Assembly: GCF_012927045.1 (NCBI RefSeq)
Contig: NZ_JABBFW010000010.1
Coordinates: 62,001 to 126,000, forward strand
Origin: Azohydromonas caseinilytica
Lineage (GTDB): Bacteria; Pseudomonadota; Gammaproteobacteria; Burkholderiales; Burkholderiaceae_C
Length of the DNA: 64,000 nucleotides
Direction: 5' to 3'
The notes beneath the pieces were generated by a model that saw only the letters and a list, made by a program, of their open reading frames with translations, was not told where the DNA came from and did no database searches. The translations under genes were made by a program, and so were the position numbers. This document shows, piece by piece, positions 44,693-54,539 of the stretch (within the stretch, counting starts at the first letter, position 1; each line of letters begins with the position of its first letter).

Positions 44693-46909
44693 TCAACCGG
44701 AAGACGCGACCGCACCGTCCAGCGGCACGCGCAGCAGCACCGTGGTGCCCACGCCCGGCTGCGACTCCAGGACGAAATGCCCGCCCAGCGCCTCGATGCG
44801 CTCCTTCATGCCCAGGACGCCCCAGCTGGCGCGGCCCGGCGCGGCGTGGCTGCCGTCGCTCTCCTGCTCGAAGCCCACGCCGTCGTCCTCGATGCTGGCC
44901 AGCAGCTGGCGCCGGCTGCGCTTGAGGCTCACGCTCACGCGCGTGGCGCCGGCGTGCTTGGTGACGTTGTTCAGCGCCTCCTGGATCACGCGGAACACGG
45001 CCGTCTCCACCGGCGTGGGCAGGCGCTGGCCGTCCAGGCCATGCAGCACCAGGTCCACCGGCGTGCCCGACAGCTCCGACCAGGTGCCCACGTAGGCCGC
45101 CACGCCGTCGCCCAGGCCGCAGTCCTCCAGTGCCGTGGGCCGCAGCGTGAAGACGATGCGGTCGAGCTCGCGGTCCACCTGCTGCAGCAGGCCGTTGAGC
45201 GTGCCCAGCCGCTCGCGCGCCGCCGGCTCCAGCGGCTGCTGGGTCAGCGCGCCCACGGCCAGCCCCAGCGAGGTGAGGTACTGGCCCAGCGAGTCGTGCA
45301 GCTCGCGCGCGATGCGCCGGCGCTCCTCGTCCTGCACATGCTCCACGCGCGCCAGCAGCGCGCGCAGCTCGCGCGTGCGCTCCCTGACCTGCTGCTCCAG
45401 CAGCTCGCGCGCGCTGCGATGCGCCTGGATGTCGGTGGCCGAGCCGAACCAGCGCACGACGCGCCCGTCCTCGTCGAGCTGCGGCTCGGCGCGCACCAGG
45501 TGCCAGCGGTAAGGCCCGTCGCGGCTGCGCAGGCGCAGCTCGTTGTCCAGCGGCTGCTGCTGCCGCAGCGCCTGGCGCCAGCGCGCCACGGCCGTGAACC
45601 GGTCGTCCGGGTGCACCACGGCCGTCCAGCCGTCGCCCAGCGCCTCGCTCTCGCGCTGCCCGGTGTAGTCGCACCAGCGGCGGTTGAACCAGTCGGCCCG
45701 GCCATGCGGGTCGTTGCTCCACAGCAGGTCGGGCACGAGGTTGGCGATGGCGCGGATGCGCGCCTCGCTGGCGCGCAGCGCCTCCTCGGCGCGCTTGCGC
45801 GCGGTGATGTCCAGCGCCAGCACGAAGAAGCCCTGCACGCTGCCGTCGGGCGCGAGGTTGGGGATGTAGTTCTCCTCGGTCCAGCTGTGCAGCCCGGGGC
45901 CGTACTTGTCGGGCTCCTTGTCCTCGAAGCGCACGCGCGCGCCGCGCAGCGCCGCCTCCACGCCCGGGTGCAGCCGCTCGTAGACATGGGGCTGCAGCCA
46001 CTGGCGCATGGTCTTGCCCAGCAGGGCTTCGCGCGGCACGCCGAAGAAGCGACTGAACTCCTCGTTGACCCAGACGTAGCGCTGCTGGCGGTCGTGGTAG
46101 CCGATGAGCGCGGGCATGTTGTCGGTGATGACACGCAGCCGCGCCTCGCTCTCGCGCAGCGCAGTGAGGTCCACCGTCACGGCCAGCAGCCGCGGCGCCT
46201 CGCCGTCGAGCGGGTCCAGCCGCGTGAGGCTGCTCTGGGCCACCACCACCGAGCCGTCCGGGCGCAGGTAGCGCTTCTCCAGCGTGGCGCTGCCGCCATG
46301 GGCCAGCACCTGCTCCGCGGCGGCCAGGCTGGGCGGCACGTCCTGCGGATGCGTCACGTCGCAGATGCCGATGCGCAGCAGCTCTCCCGGGTCGCGGCCC
46401 ACGATGCGGCCCAGCTCCGGGTTGGCGCGCAGGAAGCGGCCGTCCGCGGCGATCTCGGACAGTCCCACCAGCGCACGCTCGAAGATCAGCGCCAGCCGCG
46501 CCTCGCTCTGGCGCAGCTGTTCCTCGCCGCGCTTGCGCTGGCCGATGTCCTCGATCACGGCGAAGGCGCGCACCGGGCGGCCCCGGGCGTCGCGCAGCAC
46601 GTTGCCGCTGGCGCGCACCCACACCACGGCGCCGTCCTTGCGCAGGTAGCGCTTTTCCACCTGGTAGCCGGTTTCGCCGCGGAACAGGCTTTCGAAGGTG
46701 CGGCGGTCGAGCTCGCGGTCCTCGGGGTGGTTGAGCTGGTCCACCGTCATGGCCAGCAGCTCGGCCTCGCTGTAGCCGGCGATGGCGCACAGCGCGGCAT
46801 TGACGCGCAGGAAGCGGCGCGTGACGGGATCGGTCTGCGCCATCCCGACACCGGGGATCGCGAACATCCCGGCCAGTTGCGCCTCGGCCGAGTCCGATTC
46901 GTGCGACAT
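44693..46909 (-). CDS. Four-PAS sensor histidine kinase (NarX/HisKA_3 family), orphan
   Basis: A 738-residue kinase with no clear membrane helix. Four PAS modules can be read: from about residues 15, 140, 265 and 385, with QRKRGEEQL, SEARLRVIT, KRAEEALRAS and similar linkers between them. A coiled coil (EQQVRERTRELRALLARVE) then leads to HisKA_3, with the phosphoacceptor H538 in RRIARELHDSLGQYL, and the ATPase domain ends in GVLGMKERIEALGGHFVLES. Such kinases pair with LuxR-type response regulators; none is in the window. The start at 46909 follows from the start of PAS1. Confidence 0.88.
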   Translation of the reverse strand: MSHESDSAEAQLAGMFAIPGVGMAQTDPVTRRFLRVNAALCAIAGYSEAELLAMTVDQLNHPEDRELDRRTFESLFRGETGYQVEKRYLRKDGAVVWVRASGNVLRDARGRPVRAFAVIEDIGQRKRGEEQLRQSEARLALIFERALVGLSEIAADGRFLRANPELGRIVGRDPGELLRIGICDVTHPQDVPPSLAAAEQVLAHGGSATLEKRYLRPDGSVVVAQSSLTRLDPLDGEAPRLLAVTVDLTALRESEARLRVITDNMPALIGYHDRQQRYVWVNEEFSRFFGVPREALLGKTMRQWLQPHVYERLHPGVEAALRGARVRFEDKEPDKYGPGLHSWTEENYIPNLAPDGSVQGFFVLALDITARKRAEEALRASEARIRAIANLVPDLLWSNDPHGRADWFNRRWCDYTGQRESEALGDGWTAVVHPDDRFTAVARWRQALRQQQPLDNELRLRSRDGPYRWHLVRAEPQLDEDGRVVRWFGSATDIQAHRSARELLEQQVRERTRELRALLARVEHVQDEERRRIARELHDSLGQYLTSLGLAVGALTQQPLEPAARERLGTLNGLLQQVDRELDRIVFTLRPTALEDCGLGDGVAAYVGTWSELSGTPVDLVLHGLDGQRLPTPVETAVFRVIQEALNNVTKHAGATRVSVSLKRSRRQLLASIEDDGVGFEQESDGSHAAPGRASWGVLGMKERIEALGGHFVLESQPGVGTTVLLRVPLDGAVASSG

Positions 46910-46997
46910 GGACGCCTCCGGACCGCTGAAGGGATGAGAGCAGTCTAGGACGTGCGCGCGGCCGGCACGCCACGGTGCCGGAGCCACCGTGCCACGG

Positions 46998-47741
46998 TCA
47001 ATGCCGGGCCCCGGCCGCGTCCACCGCGGGCAGCCGCCACCACGGCACCTGCGGCCACAGGTGGTGCTCGTGGTGGCGCCCGAAGTGGTAGCAGGCCAGC
47101 AGCGACAGCAGCCAGGGCCAGCGCAGCGAGCGCGTGCGGTGGCGGTCGGCGAAGGCATCGGCGCCCTGGCGGTGCGGCAGCCAGGTGCCCACGGTGAAGA
47201 GCTGCAGCGCGGACAGGATCGCCGGCAGCCCCCAGAACGCGATCAGGTTCGAGGCCCGCGCGCCCAGCGCCAGGTACAGCGCCAGCACGGCGGTGACGGT
47301 GGCGAACTCGATCCAGCCGAAGTGCCGCAGGAAGAAGGCGCGCAGCCACGGGGTGAAGGCGCGCGGGTCGGCGGCGTGGAAGTCCGGGTCGTCCGCCGTG
47401 CCGGGCGCCTCGTGGTGGCGCTGGTGCGAGGCCGCCAGCCGCGCGAAGCGAAAACCCGCGTACAGCCCCACGCACAGCTGCCCGACGGCGGCATTGAGCC
47501 GGGGCCGGTGCGGCGCCAGCGAGCCGTGGATCGCGTCGTGCGCGACGATGAACAGCCCCGTGGACAGCCAGGCCTGCAGCGCGATCAGCAGCGGCGCGCG
47601 CAGCACGTCGATCGCGCTCCAGCGGTGCGGGAACACACCCCAGACATGCAGTGCCAGCCAGCCGCCGATGATCGCCGCCGCCAGGGCCAGTCCCACACGC
47701 CGCTGGCGCGCGGGCGTCAGCGCCGGCGCTGCGCGTGCCAT
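46998..47741 (-). CDS. crtW: Beta-carotene ketolase
   Basis: A 247-residue membrane di-iron oxygenase. The histidine clusters of CrtW are visible: HDAIHGSLAPHRPRLN, ASHQRHHEAPGTADDPDFH and FGRHHEHHLWPQVPWWRLP. Ketolases of this type add 4-keto groups to beta-carotene or zeaxanthin. The frame overlaps crtZ by 25 bases, so the two are translationally linked. The start at 47741 gives the family length. No crtE, crtB, crtI or crtY lies in the window, so the precursor pathway must be elsewhere. Confidence 0.88.
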   Translation of the reverse strand: MARAAPALTPARQRRVGLALAAAIIGGWLALHVWGVFPHRWSAIDVLRAPLLIALQAWLSTGLFIVAHDAIHGSLAPHRPRLNAAVGQLCVGLYAGFRFARLAASHQRHHEAPGTADDPDFHAADPRAFTPWLRAFFLRHFGWIEFATVTAVLALYLALGARASNLIAFWGLPAILSALQLFTVGTWLPHRQGADAFADRHRTRSLRWPWLLSLLACYHFGRHHEHHLWPQVPWWRLPAVDAAGARH

Positions 47742-48199
47742 TGCGCCTCCAGCCGCTCGGGATCGGGCGCCCACAGGAAGCCGAACGCCACCGCCCCGTC
47801 GCGCTCGCGGCTGCGGTGGTGCAGCAGGTGGGCGCGCACCAGGCGCAGCAGGTAGCCGCGCCGGGCCTTGAACGGGAACGGGATGCGGCGGTGCACCAGC
47901 CCGTCGTGCACCAGCACGTAGAGCAGGCCGTAGGCGGTGATGCCCAGTGCCATCCACCACAGCGCGCGCCATTGCACGTCGGTGCCGATCCAGAACAGGG
48001 CGATGGCCAGCGCCGCGAACACCAGGCCGAACAGGTCGTTGCGCTCGAAGCGGGAGCCGCCGCCCGGCTCATGGTGCGAGCGGTGCCAGCACCACAGCGG
48101 GCCGTGCATCACCCAGCGGTGCATGGCCCAGGCCACGACTTCCATGGCCGCGAATCCGGCCAGGAAGGCAAGCAGGTGCACGAACTTGGGCAGCAGCAT
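47717..48199 (-). CDS. crtZ: Beta-carotene hydroxylase
   Basis: A 160-residue protein of the fatty acid hydroxylase/CrtZ family. Di-iron ligands appear in HRWVMHGPLWCWHRSHHEP, LVHDGLVHRR and AHLLHHRSRE. CrtZ adds 3-hydroxyl groups to beta-ionone rings, giving zeaxanthin or, with crtW, astaxanthin. The ATG at 48199 was chosen for the family length. It is the first gene of the pair and divergent from a glycosyltransferase that starts 96 bases away. Confidence 0.9.
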   Translation of the reverse strand: MLLPKFVHLLAFLAGFAAMEVVAWAMHRWVMHGPLWCWHRSHHEPGGGSRFERNDLFGLVFAALAIALFWIGTDVQWRALWWMALGITAYGLLYVLVHDGLVHRRIPFPFKARRGYLLRLVRAHLLHHRSRERDGAVAFGFLWAPDPERLEAQWHAQRRR

Positions 48200-48295
48200 G
48201 GCGAGGGGAGTCTGCAGCAGGCGGCGTGCCGGGGCGGCGGCAGGGGCATGCCAGCCGTTCACGCCGCGCGCTGACGGCTGGCAGACTGTGCCGCC

Positions 48296-49609
48296 ATGGC
48301 CCGCGTGCTCGTTGCCACCGTCCCGATGACCGGCCATGTGCGGCCCATGGCCGCGCTGGTGCGGGCCCTGGCGGACCGGGGCCACCGGGTGGCCTGGCTG
48401 GCGGGACGCAAGTTCGCTCCGCTGGTGGAGGCCGCCGGCGCGGCCTTCCGGCCCCTGGGCGACACCGACTGGGACGATGCCGATGTCGAGGCCGCTTTCC
48501 CGGCGCTGCGCAGCCGGCGCGGCCTGGGGCGCATCAAGGCGCAGCTCGACGCCCTGTTCATCGCCCCGGCGCCGCGCCAGCTGCGCGAGCTGGAGGAGGC
48601 CTGCGAGGCCTTCGCGCCCGACGTGCTGCTGGCCGACCAGGCGCAGCTCGGCGCGGCACTGCTGCACGAGAAGCACGGCGTGCCCTGGGCCGGCCTGGGC
48701 GTCAGCGCACTGGGCGTGCCGAGCCTGGACACCGCGCCCTTCGGCTCGGCGCTGCCGCCGGCGCGCGACGAGCGCGACCGCTCGCGCAACCGCTTCCTCA
48801 ATGCCCTGATCCTGCGCGGCCTGTTCGCCGGCACCAACCGCGCCTGGCGGCGTGCCCGGGCCGCAGCGGGGCTGCCCGCAAGCGAAGGAACGTACTTCGA
48901 GGTCCTTTCACCCCAGCTCTACCTGCAGCCCACGGTGCCAGGCTTCGAGTACCCGCGCGCCGACCTGCCGCCGCAGGTGCACTTCATCGGGCCGCTGTGG
49001 CCGCGCGCCGCGCCGCAGGCGCAGGCACTGCCCGCCTGGTGGACCGATGTGGAGGCGATGCACGGCGCCGGCGTGCCCGTCGTGCTGGTGACACAGGGCA
49101 CGCTGGCCACCGACGTGCGCGAGCTGATCGTGCCGGCACTGCGCGCGCTGGCGCAGGAGGAACTGCTCGTGGTCGCCACCGCGGCGTCCGCCGACGCGGC
49201 AGCGGCCCTGGGCGGCGAGCTGCCCGCCAACGCCCGGCTGGCGCCGTTCATCCCCTACCCCGCGCTGCTGCCGCTGCTGTCCGCGGTGGTGAGCAACGGC
49301 GGCTACGGCGGCGTGCAGCAGGCGCTGGCGCATGGCCTGCCGCTGGTCGTGGCCGGCGGCAGCGAGGAGAAGCCGGAGATCGCCGCGCGCGTGGCGTGGA
49401 GCGGCGCCGGCATCAACCTGCGCACCGGCCGGCCCAAGCCGCGCGCGCTGCTGCAGGCCGTGCAACAGGTGCTGACGCAGCCGGGCTTCAGGGCGCGGGC
49501 CCGGGCCTTGGCTGACGAGATGGTGGCTTTCGACGCGCCAACGCTGGGCGCCGGCCTGGTGGAGCGGCTGGCGTCCACGCGCGCGCCGGTGCTGCGGCTG
49601 GCCGCGTAA
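48296..49609 (+). CDS. UGT-like glycosyltransferase, possibly carotenoid glucosyltransferase (CrtX type)
   Basis: A 437-residue GT-B fold glycosyltransferase of the macrolide/zeaxanthin transferase group. The N-terminal domain starts LVATVPMTGHVRPMAALVRAL; the donor-binding region is RLAPFIPYPALLPLLSAVVSN then GGYGGVQQALAHGLPLVV. Proteins with these features include CrtX, which glucosylates zeaxanthin. The gene is divergent from crtZ-crtW with a shared promoter region, which favours a carotenoid acceptor, but acceptor specificity is inferred from context only. Confidence 0.78.
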   Translation: MARVLVATVPMTGHVRPMAALVRALADRGHRVAWLAGRKFAPLVEAAGAAFRPLGDTDWDDADVEAAFPALRSRRGLGRIKAQLDALFIAPAPRQLRELEEACEAFAPDVLLADQAQLGAALLHEKHGVPWAGLGVSALGVPSLDTAPFGSALPPARDERDRSRNRFLNALILRGLFAGTNRAWRRARAAAGLPASEGTYFEVLSPQLYLQPTVPGFEYPRADLPPQVHFIGPLWPRAAPQAQALPAWWTDVEAMHGAGVPVVLVTQGTLATDVRELIVPALRALAQEELLVVATAASADAAAALGGELPANARLAPFIPYPALLPLLSAVVSNGGYGGVQQALAHGLPLVVAGGSEEKPEIAARVAWSGAGINLRTGRPKPRALLQAVQQVLTQPGFRARARALADEMVAFDAPTLGAGLVERLASTRAPVLRLAA

Positions 49610-49646
49610 TCATTCGGAGCCTACGAAGTCCGCGGACTCACGACTC

Positions 49647-49721
49647 CCGTTCGGGCTGAGCTCGTCGAAGCCCCTGCTGCGACATTCGAGCGCCTGCCCT
49701 TCGACAAGCTCAGGGCGAACG
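49647..49721. repeat. Related palindromic repeat, third locus
   Basis: Two facing units of the form CGTTCG..CTGAG.T..TCGAAG (49647-49673 and about 49691-49721, inverted) resemble the units of the 96-bp element but with different inner bases and a shorter spacer. It lies between the convergent glycosyltransferase and eutC genes and could act as a bidirectional terminator. Confidence 0.6.
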
Positions 49722-49755
49722 AGGAAGGAGTGTCCGATGTTCCCTGAGACCCGTA

Positions 49756-50553
49756 TCACTCCGGCAACAAGAAATTCCGGCTGCTGCCCGGCACGGCATC
49801 AAGCGGCGCGCTCTCGTCCTTGAGCGCCACGCCGGTCAGCTGCCGGCTGCGTGCTGCCCGCAGCAGCCAGGCCGCCCGCGATGCGGCCTCGGCCGGCGCC
49901 AGGCCCTCGGGCCGCACGTTGGAGATGCAGTTGCGCTGGGCATCGCTGCGGCCCGGCCGGGGCGCCCAGGTGAAGTACAGGCCCAGGCTGTCGGGCGAGC
50001 TCAGCCCCGGGCGCTCGCCGATGAGCACCAGCACCATCCGCGCCCGCAACAGCTCGCCCACCTCGTCGCCGATGGCCACGCGGCCCTGCTCGACCACCAC
50101 CGCCGGCCCCAGCCGCCACGGCGAGTCGTCCTGCCGCAGCAGCTCCAGCAGCGCGCGCAAGAAAGGCACCGCCTGGCGCTCGATGGCCAGGGCCGACAAG
50201 CCGTCGGCCACGACAAAAACCAGGTCGCATCCGCCCGACGCCGCCTGGCGCAAGGCCTGCGCCGACTCCGCGCCGAGGCGCCGCCCCAGGTCGGGCCGCT
50301 GCAGGTAGACCCGGCGCTCGCCCGCGGCGCTGCGCGCCGGCAGCGCGGCCAGGCCCAGCTCCTGCAGCGCGGCGATCACGCCCGGCGTGTCGAGCGCGCG
50401 GTGCACCGCGTCGCGCGCCTGCGCATGGGCCATCTGGAAGTCCAGGTGCGGGGCCGTGGGCTGGCTGATGCCGCTGCGGCCCAGCGCGATGCGCGCCGGC
50501 GTGAGGCGGCGCAGCGCCTGCCAGGGGTTCTCGGTGACGATGGGGCGGCTCAT
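49756..50553 (-). CDS. eutC: Ethanolamine ammonia-lyase light chain
   Basis: A 265-residue EutC. Typical segments are [21 protein letters not shown] cut at the start of the domain, [55 protein letters not shown], and [17 protein letters not shown]. With EutB it forms the adenosylcobalamin-dependent lyase that converts ethanolamine to acetaldehyde and ammonia. Its ATG overlaps the eutB stop (50550-50553), so the two are coupled. No eutA reactivase or microcompartment genes are nearby. Confidence 0.96.
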   Translation of the reverse strand: MSRPIVTENPWQALRRLTPARIALGRSGISQPTAPHLDFQMAHAQARDAVHRALDTPGVIAALQELGLAALPARSAAGERRVYLQRPDLGRRLGAESAQALRQAASGGCDLVFVVADGLSALAIERQAVPFLRALLELLRQDDSPWRLGPAVVVEQGRVAIGDEVGELLRARMVLVLIGERPGLSSPDSLGLYFTWAPRPGRSDAQRNCISNVRPEGLAPAEAASRAAWLLRAARSRQLTGVALKDESAPLDAVPGSSRNFLLPE

Positions 50554-51959
50554 GGGGCGGCTCCCAGCAGCGCGGCAAAGGGTGCGGGCAGCATCTCCGC
50601 CGGACGGGCCAGGCCCGGCTGGAACAGGCCCATGCGCTCCAGCCACTGCTCGAACTCCGGCGCCGGCCGCAACCCCAGCACGCGGCGCGCATACAGCGCG
50701 TCGTGGAACGAGGTGGTCTGGTAGTTGAGCATCACGTCATCCGAGCCCGGGATGCCCATGATGAAGCTGCAGCCGGCCACGCCCAGCAGCGTCAGCAGCA
50801 CGTCCATGTCGTTCTGGTCGGCCTCGGCGTGGTTGGTGTAGCAGATGTCGCAGCCCATGGGCAGGCCCAGCAGCTTGGCGCAGAAGTGGTCCTCCAGGCC
50901 GGCGCGCACGATCTGCTTGCCGTCGTACAGGTACTCGGGCCCGATGAAGCCCACCACGCTGTTGACGAGCAGCGGCGAGAAGCGGCGCGCCACCGCGTAG
51001 GCGCGGGCCTCGATGGTCTGCTGGTCGCAGCCATGGTGCGCGTTGGCCGACAGTGCGCTGCCCTGCCCGGTCTCGAAGTACATGACGTTGCGCCCGCGCT
51101 GGCCGTCGTCGTCGAACACATGGCCGCGCTCGAGCGACAGTGCCGCCGCCCGGGCCTCGGCCAGCAGCGCCAGGTTGATGCCGAAACTGCTGTTGGTGCC
51201 CTCGGTGCCGCCGATGGACTGGAACACCAGGTCCACCGGCGCGCCGCGCTCGATGGCCTGCAGCGTGTTGGTGACATGGGTCAGCACGCAGGACTGCGTC
51301 GGGATGCCGTGGCGCGAGATCACGGCGTCCAGCATCTCCAGCAGGCGCATCACCTGCGGCACGTTGTCCGTGGCCGGATTGATGCCGATGACGGCGTCGC
51401 CGCTGCCGTAGAGCAGCCCGTCGAGCACGCTGGCGGCGATGCCGGCGGCATCGTCGGTGGGGTGGTTGGGCTGCAGCCGGGTGGACAGCCGCCCCGGCAA
51501 GCCGATGGTGCCGCGAAAGCGTGTGCGCACATGGCACTTGCGGGCCGCCAGGATCAGATCCTGGTTGCGCATGAGCTTGGACACCGCCGCCGCCATCTCC
51601 GGCGTGATGCCCGGAGCCAGAGCCGCCAGCGCGGCGCTGTCGGCCGCGTCGGACAGCAGCCAGTCGCGGAAGCCGCCCACAGTGAGCGAAGCCACCGGCT
51701 CGAAAGCCGCCGCATCGTGGCTGTCGAGGATCAGCCGCGTGACCTCGTCGTCCTCGTACGGCACCAAGGCCTCGTGCAGGAAGCGCTGTAGCGGCACCTC
51801 GGCCAGCGCACGCTGCGCCGCGACCCGCTCCTGCGCCGAGCCGGCCGCCACGCCGGCGAGCTGGTCGCCCGAGCGCTCGGGCGAAGCCCGGGCCATGAGC
51901 GTGGCGAGGTCATCGAAACGGTAGGTGGTGACGCCGATGGCGTGCCGGTAGGCGGTCAT
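50550..51959 (-). CDS. eutB: Ethanolamine ammonia-lyase heavy chain
   Basis: A 469-residue EutB catalytic chain with a TIM-barrel fold. Family segments are RARMSRLQP-like [55 protein letters not shown] and [18 protein letters not shown] cut by the active-site region, then GAEYLYDGK-like [20 protein letters not shown]. Active-site residues such as the [11 protein letters not shown] stretch are intact. It is the first gene of eutBC. A chemoreceptor gene follows its promoter region, 198 bases upstream on the same strand. Confidence 0.97.
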   Translation of the reverse strand: MTAYRHAIGVTTYRFDDLATLMARASPERSGDQLAGVAAGSAQERVAAQRALAEVPLQRFLHEALVPYEDDEVTRLILDSHDAAAFEPVASLTVGGFRDWLLSDAADSAALAALAPGITPEMAAAVSKLMRNQDLILAARKCHVRTRFRGTIGLPGRLSTRLQPNHPTDDAAGIAASVLDGLLYGSGDAVIGINPATDNVPQVMRLLEMLDAVISRHGIPTQSCVLTHVTNTLQAIERGAPVDLVFQSIGGTEGTNSSFGINLALLAEARAAALSLERGHVFDDDGQRGRNVMYFETGQGSALSANAHHGCDQQTIEARAYAVARRFSPLLVNSVVGFIGPEYLYDGKQIVRAGLEDHFCAKLLGLPMGCDICYTNHAEADQNDMDVLLTLLGVAGCSFIMGIPGSDDVMLNYQTTSFHDALYARRVLGLRPAPEFEQWLERMGLFQPGLARPAEMLPAPFAALLGAAP

Positions 51960-52156
51960 GGTTCAGGAGCGGCTGGCGCGTTGAACAGGACTCGGAGGGC
52001 GGGCCACCGCCGCGCAAGCCGCGCGGTGTGCCCCGGTGACGAGGCACCATGTGTAGCCCAAGGCACGGGACACGGCAAACGGCAGGGCCATCAGCGGCCG
52101 CGACAGGCCCACGCCGCCCGGCATCCTGACCCAGGCGCCAAAGCGCTGGCGCGACC

Positions 52157-53731
52157 TCAGGCCACCGCGGCGCCGGCGCGGCCCAGGCGGAACACGGCCA
52201 TGGCCTGCACCAGCTGCTCGGCCTGCTGGCGCAGGCTTGCCGCCGCGGCCGCGCTTTCTTCCACCAGCGCGGCGTTCTGCTGCGTGGCCTGGTCCATCTG
52301 CGCGACGGCCTCGCCCACCTGGGACACGCCTGCGCTCTGCTCACGGCTTGCGGTGCTGATCTCGCTCATGATGTCGGTGACGCGGCGGATCGAAGCCACC
52401 ACCTGGGCCATCGTCGCGCCCGCCTGATCGACCAGGCTGGAGCCCTCGTCCACGCGCTCCAGGCTGGTGCCGATGAGCGCCTTGATCTCCTTGGCCGCCT
52501 CGGCGCTGCGCTGCGCCAGGATGCGCACCTCGCCGGCCACCACGGCAAAGCCCCGGCCCTGCTCGCCCGCGCGCGCGGCTTCCACCGCGGCATTGAGCGC
52601 CAGGATGTTGGTCTGGAACGCGATGCCATCGATGGTGCCGATGATTTCGGCGATGCGGCCGGCGCTGTCGCTGATGCCCCGCATCGTGTCCACGACCATC
52701 GCCACCGCGTCGCCGCCCTGCCGCGCCACCGTGGACGCCGCCAGCGCCAGCTCGTTGGCCTGGCCGGCGTGGTCGGCATTGAGCCGTGCCGCCGAGCCCA
52801 GCTGCTCCATGGAGGCGGCGGTTTCCTGCAGCGCGCTGGCCTGCGACTCGGTACGCCCGGACAGCTCGCCGTTGCCCTGCGCGATCTGCGCGCTGGCCGT
52901 GGCCACGCTTTCGGCGCTCTCGCGCACGCCCTGGACGATCGACACCAGGCGCTGGCGCATGTGCCCCAGGGCCTGCAGCAGCTGCGCCGTCTCGTCGCGC
53001 CCTTGGGCCTTCAGCTCCACCGAAAGGTCCCCATCGGCGATGCGCTCCGCCGCACCGATGGCCTGCTTCAGCGGGCGCGTGACCAGCCGCGTCATCCAGG
53101 TCGCCAGGGCCAAGGCCACGGCCACCGACGCCGCCAGCAACCCGATGACCCAGCCGCGCGAGCTTTCATAGGTGCCGCGCGCCTCGGTGCGGGCCAGGTC
53201 GGCCCCCTGGCTGTTGATCTCGGTCAGCCGCGCCAGGTCGTCGCGGACCTGGTTGAAGGCCTTGAAGGACTCGCCGCTGAGGTGCCGGTGCAGTTCCGCC
53301 TTGCCTTCCTGGCCGGCACGGGAGAGAGCCAGCATGCGTTCGCTGATGGGCCAGTAGCTCGCCACGCCGCGCTGGAACTTCTCCAGCGCCTGGCGTTCCT
53401 CGGAAGAATGCGCAAGCGCTTCATAGCTGCGCAGCTGCGCTTCCAGCCGCTGCCGGTGCGCGGCCAGGAACTGCTCCTGTCGCGCCTTGCCCGCCTCGTC
53501 CTCGACGAGGTAGTGGACCATTTCCGAGCGGCGGAACTCGTTCATGGTCAGGTTGAGATCGGCAACGACCTTGATGCTGGGCAGGCGGTGCGCCGCGATC
53601 TCCTCGGTGCTGGCATTGACCCGATTGAGCTGCAGCAGTGAAAAACAGCCCAGGACCACGGCCAGGGCCACGATGGACAGGAACGCCGCGCCGAGCTTGG
53701 TGCCGAGCTTGAGATTGGACAGTTGATGCAT
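52157..53731 (-). CDS. Methyl-accepting chemotaxis protein
   Basis: A 524-residue chemoreceptor: helix 1 (about 12-32), periplasmic helical domain of about 150 residues (4HB_MCP type, with [18 protein letters not shown]), helix 2 ([21 protein letters not shown]), HAMP, and the signalling domain with the conserved hairpin tip ([20 protein letters not shown]). It lacks the NWETF-type C-terminal tether. It lies upstream of eutBC on the same strand; whether it senses ethanolamine is unknown. Confidence 0.93.
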   Translation of the reverse strand: MHQLSNLKLGTKLGAAFLSIVALAVVLGCFSLLQLNRVNASTEEIAAHRLPSIKVVADLNLTMNEFRRSEMVHYLVEDEAGKARQEQFLAAHRQRLEAQLRSYEALAHSSEERQALEKFQRGVASYWPISERMLALSRAGQEGKAELHRHLSGESFKAFNQVRDDLARLTEINSQGADLARTEARGTYESSRGWVIGLLAASVAVALALATWMTRLVTRPLKQAIGAAERIADGDLSVELKAQGRDETAQLLQALGHMRQRLVSIVQGVRESAESVATASAQIAQGNGELSGRTESQASALQETAASMEQLGSAARLNADHAGQANELALAASTVARQGGDAVAMVVDTMRGISDSAGRIAEIIGTIDGIAFQTNILALNAAVEAARAGEQGRGFAVVAGEVRILAQRSAEAAKEIKALIGTSLERVDEGSSLVDQAGATMAQVVASIRRVTDIMSEISTASREQSAGVSQVGEAVAQMDQATQQNAALVEESAAAAASLRQQAEQLVQAMAVFRLGRAGAAVA

Positions 53732-54122
53732 GGACCAGAAACCTAAGTACTGCGAGGTCTGCAGCCGCCGAATGCCCTGCCTGTCTTGAAAAATCGAGGC
53801 GGCTGGCACCGGCTTCATGCCGACGTGGATGCGGCCTCATCGGCATGGGCGATCCCATCGTGAAGCTTAGAAAGCTTAATTTACACCTTGATGCACATCA
53901 ACCGGAAGGCGTTTTTCGTCTTCAGTCCCATCCCACGCGCCCGCTCCAAGCGCGCCCATCGCGGCCTGGTTCCAATTCGTTCTTTCGCTGAAACGACCTC
54001 TTCACATCCGCGGAGGCGGGTGTCCACGGATTCCGGGCGGCATCCTGGCCAGCGTGGATGCCCGCCTGTGCGGGCATGGCGAGGGAACGTTTCAGCGTCG
54101 AGCAAGAAGCCGAATGAACCGC
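53732..54122. other. Intergenic region with diverged repeat
   Basis: No gene is supported in these 391 bases. It includes an AT-rich stretch near 53866-53890, a likely promoter for the chemoreceptor gene, and the diverged repeat at 54002-54083. Confidence 0.5.
54002..54083. repeat. Diverged copy of the GTCATGCCCGC palindromic repeat
   Basis: The right unit (54052-54083) complemented contains GCCATGCCCGCACAGGCGGG and matches the 31574 unit well. The left unit (54002-54028) is a degenerate inverted partner. The spacer is shorter than at 31.6 kb. Confidence 0.6.
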
Positions 54123-54539
54123 TCAGGTGGGCTGTCCTTGGAACGCCTTGTTGGCGATCTTCCAGCCCTGCGCGGTGTTCAGCAGCACGAAGTAGTCCGT
54201 GAAGGTGGTGGCGCCGTGCACCAGCGTGACCTTGGCGCAGGCGGCGCTGCCCCGGACATCGACCCAGTCAATGCTGCGGCGCCGCGACGCCTCGTCGGTG
54301 GCCGGCGCGCCCTTGAAGCGCTCGCAATACAGCTCCAGCGGCCAGGAGGTGAAGACGCCGTCGCGCATCGATTCGATGTGCGCCGTCGGCAGGAAGGCCT
54401 GGCGCATGAACGAGGCGTCGTCCCTGGCGTGGCCCAGGAAGTATTGCTGGATGGGCTCGCACACCGCAGCCTGCTCGGTGGTGAGGTTGGCCGGGTCGAA
54501 GTGCTGAACGTTGTGTGAAGGCATGCTCAATGAATTCAT
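54123..54539 (-). CDS. SnoaL/NTF2-like (putative lumazine-binding type) protein
   Basis: A 138-residue alpha+beta-barrel protein. Features are AAVCEPIQQYFLGHARDDASFM, a central HIESMRDGVFTSWPLELYCERF and the C-terminal TFTDYFVLLNTAQGWKIANKAFQ, the usual ending of this fold. It may bind a small ligand or act as an isomerase. Start 54539 is used; an ATG at 54524 is also possible. It is divergent from the Bug receptor gene. Confidence 0.8.
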   Translation of the reverse strand: MNSLSMPSHNVQHFDPANLTTEQAAVCEPIQQYFLGHARDDASFMRQAFLPTAHIESMRDGVFTSWPLELYCERFKGAPATDEASRRRSIDWVDVRGSAACAKVTLVHGATTFTDYFVLLNTAQGWKIANKAFQGQPT

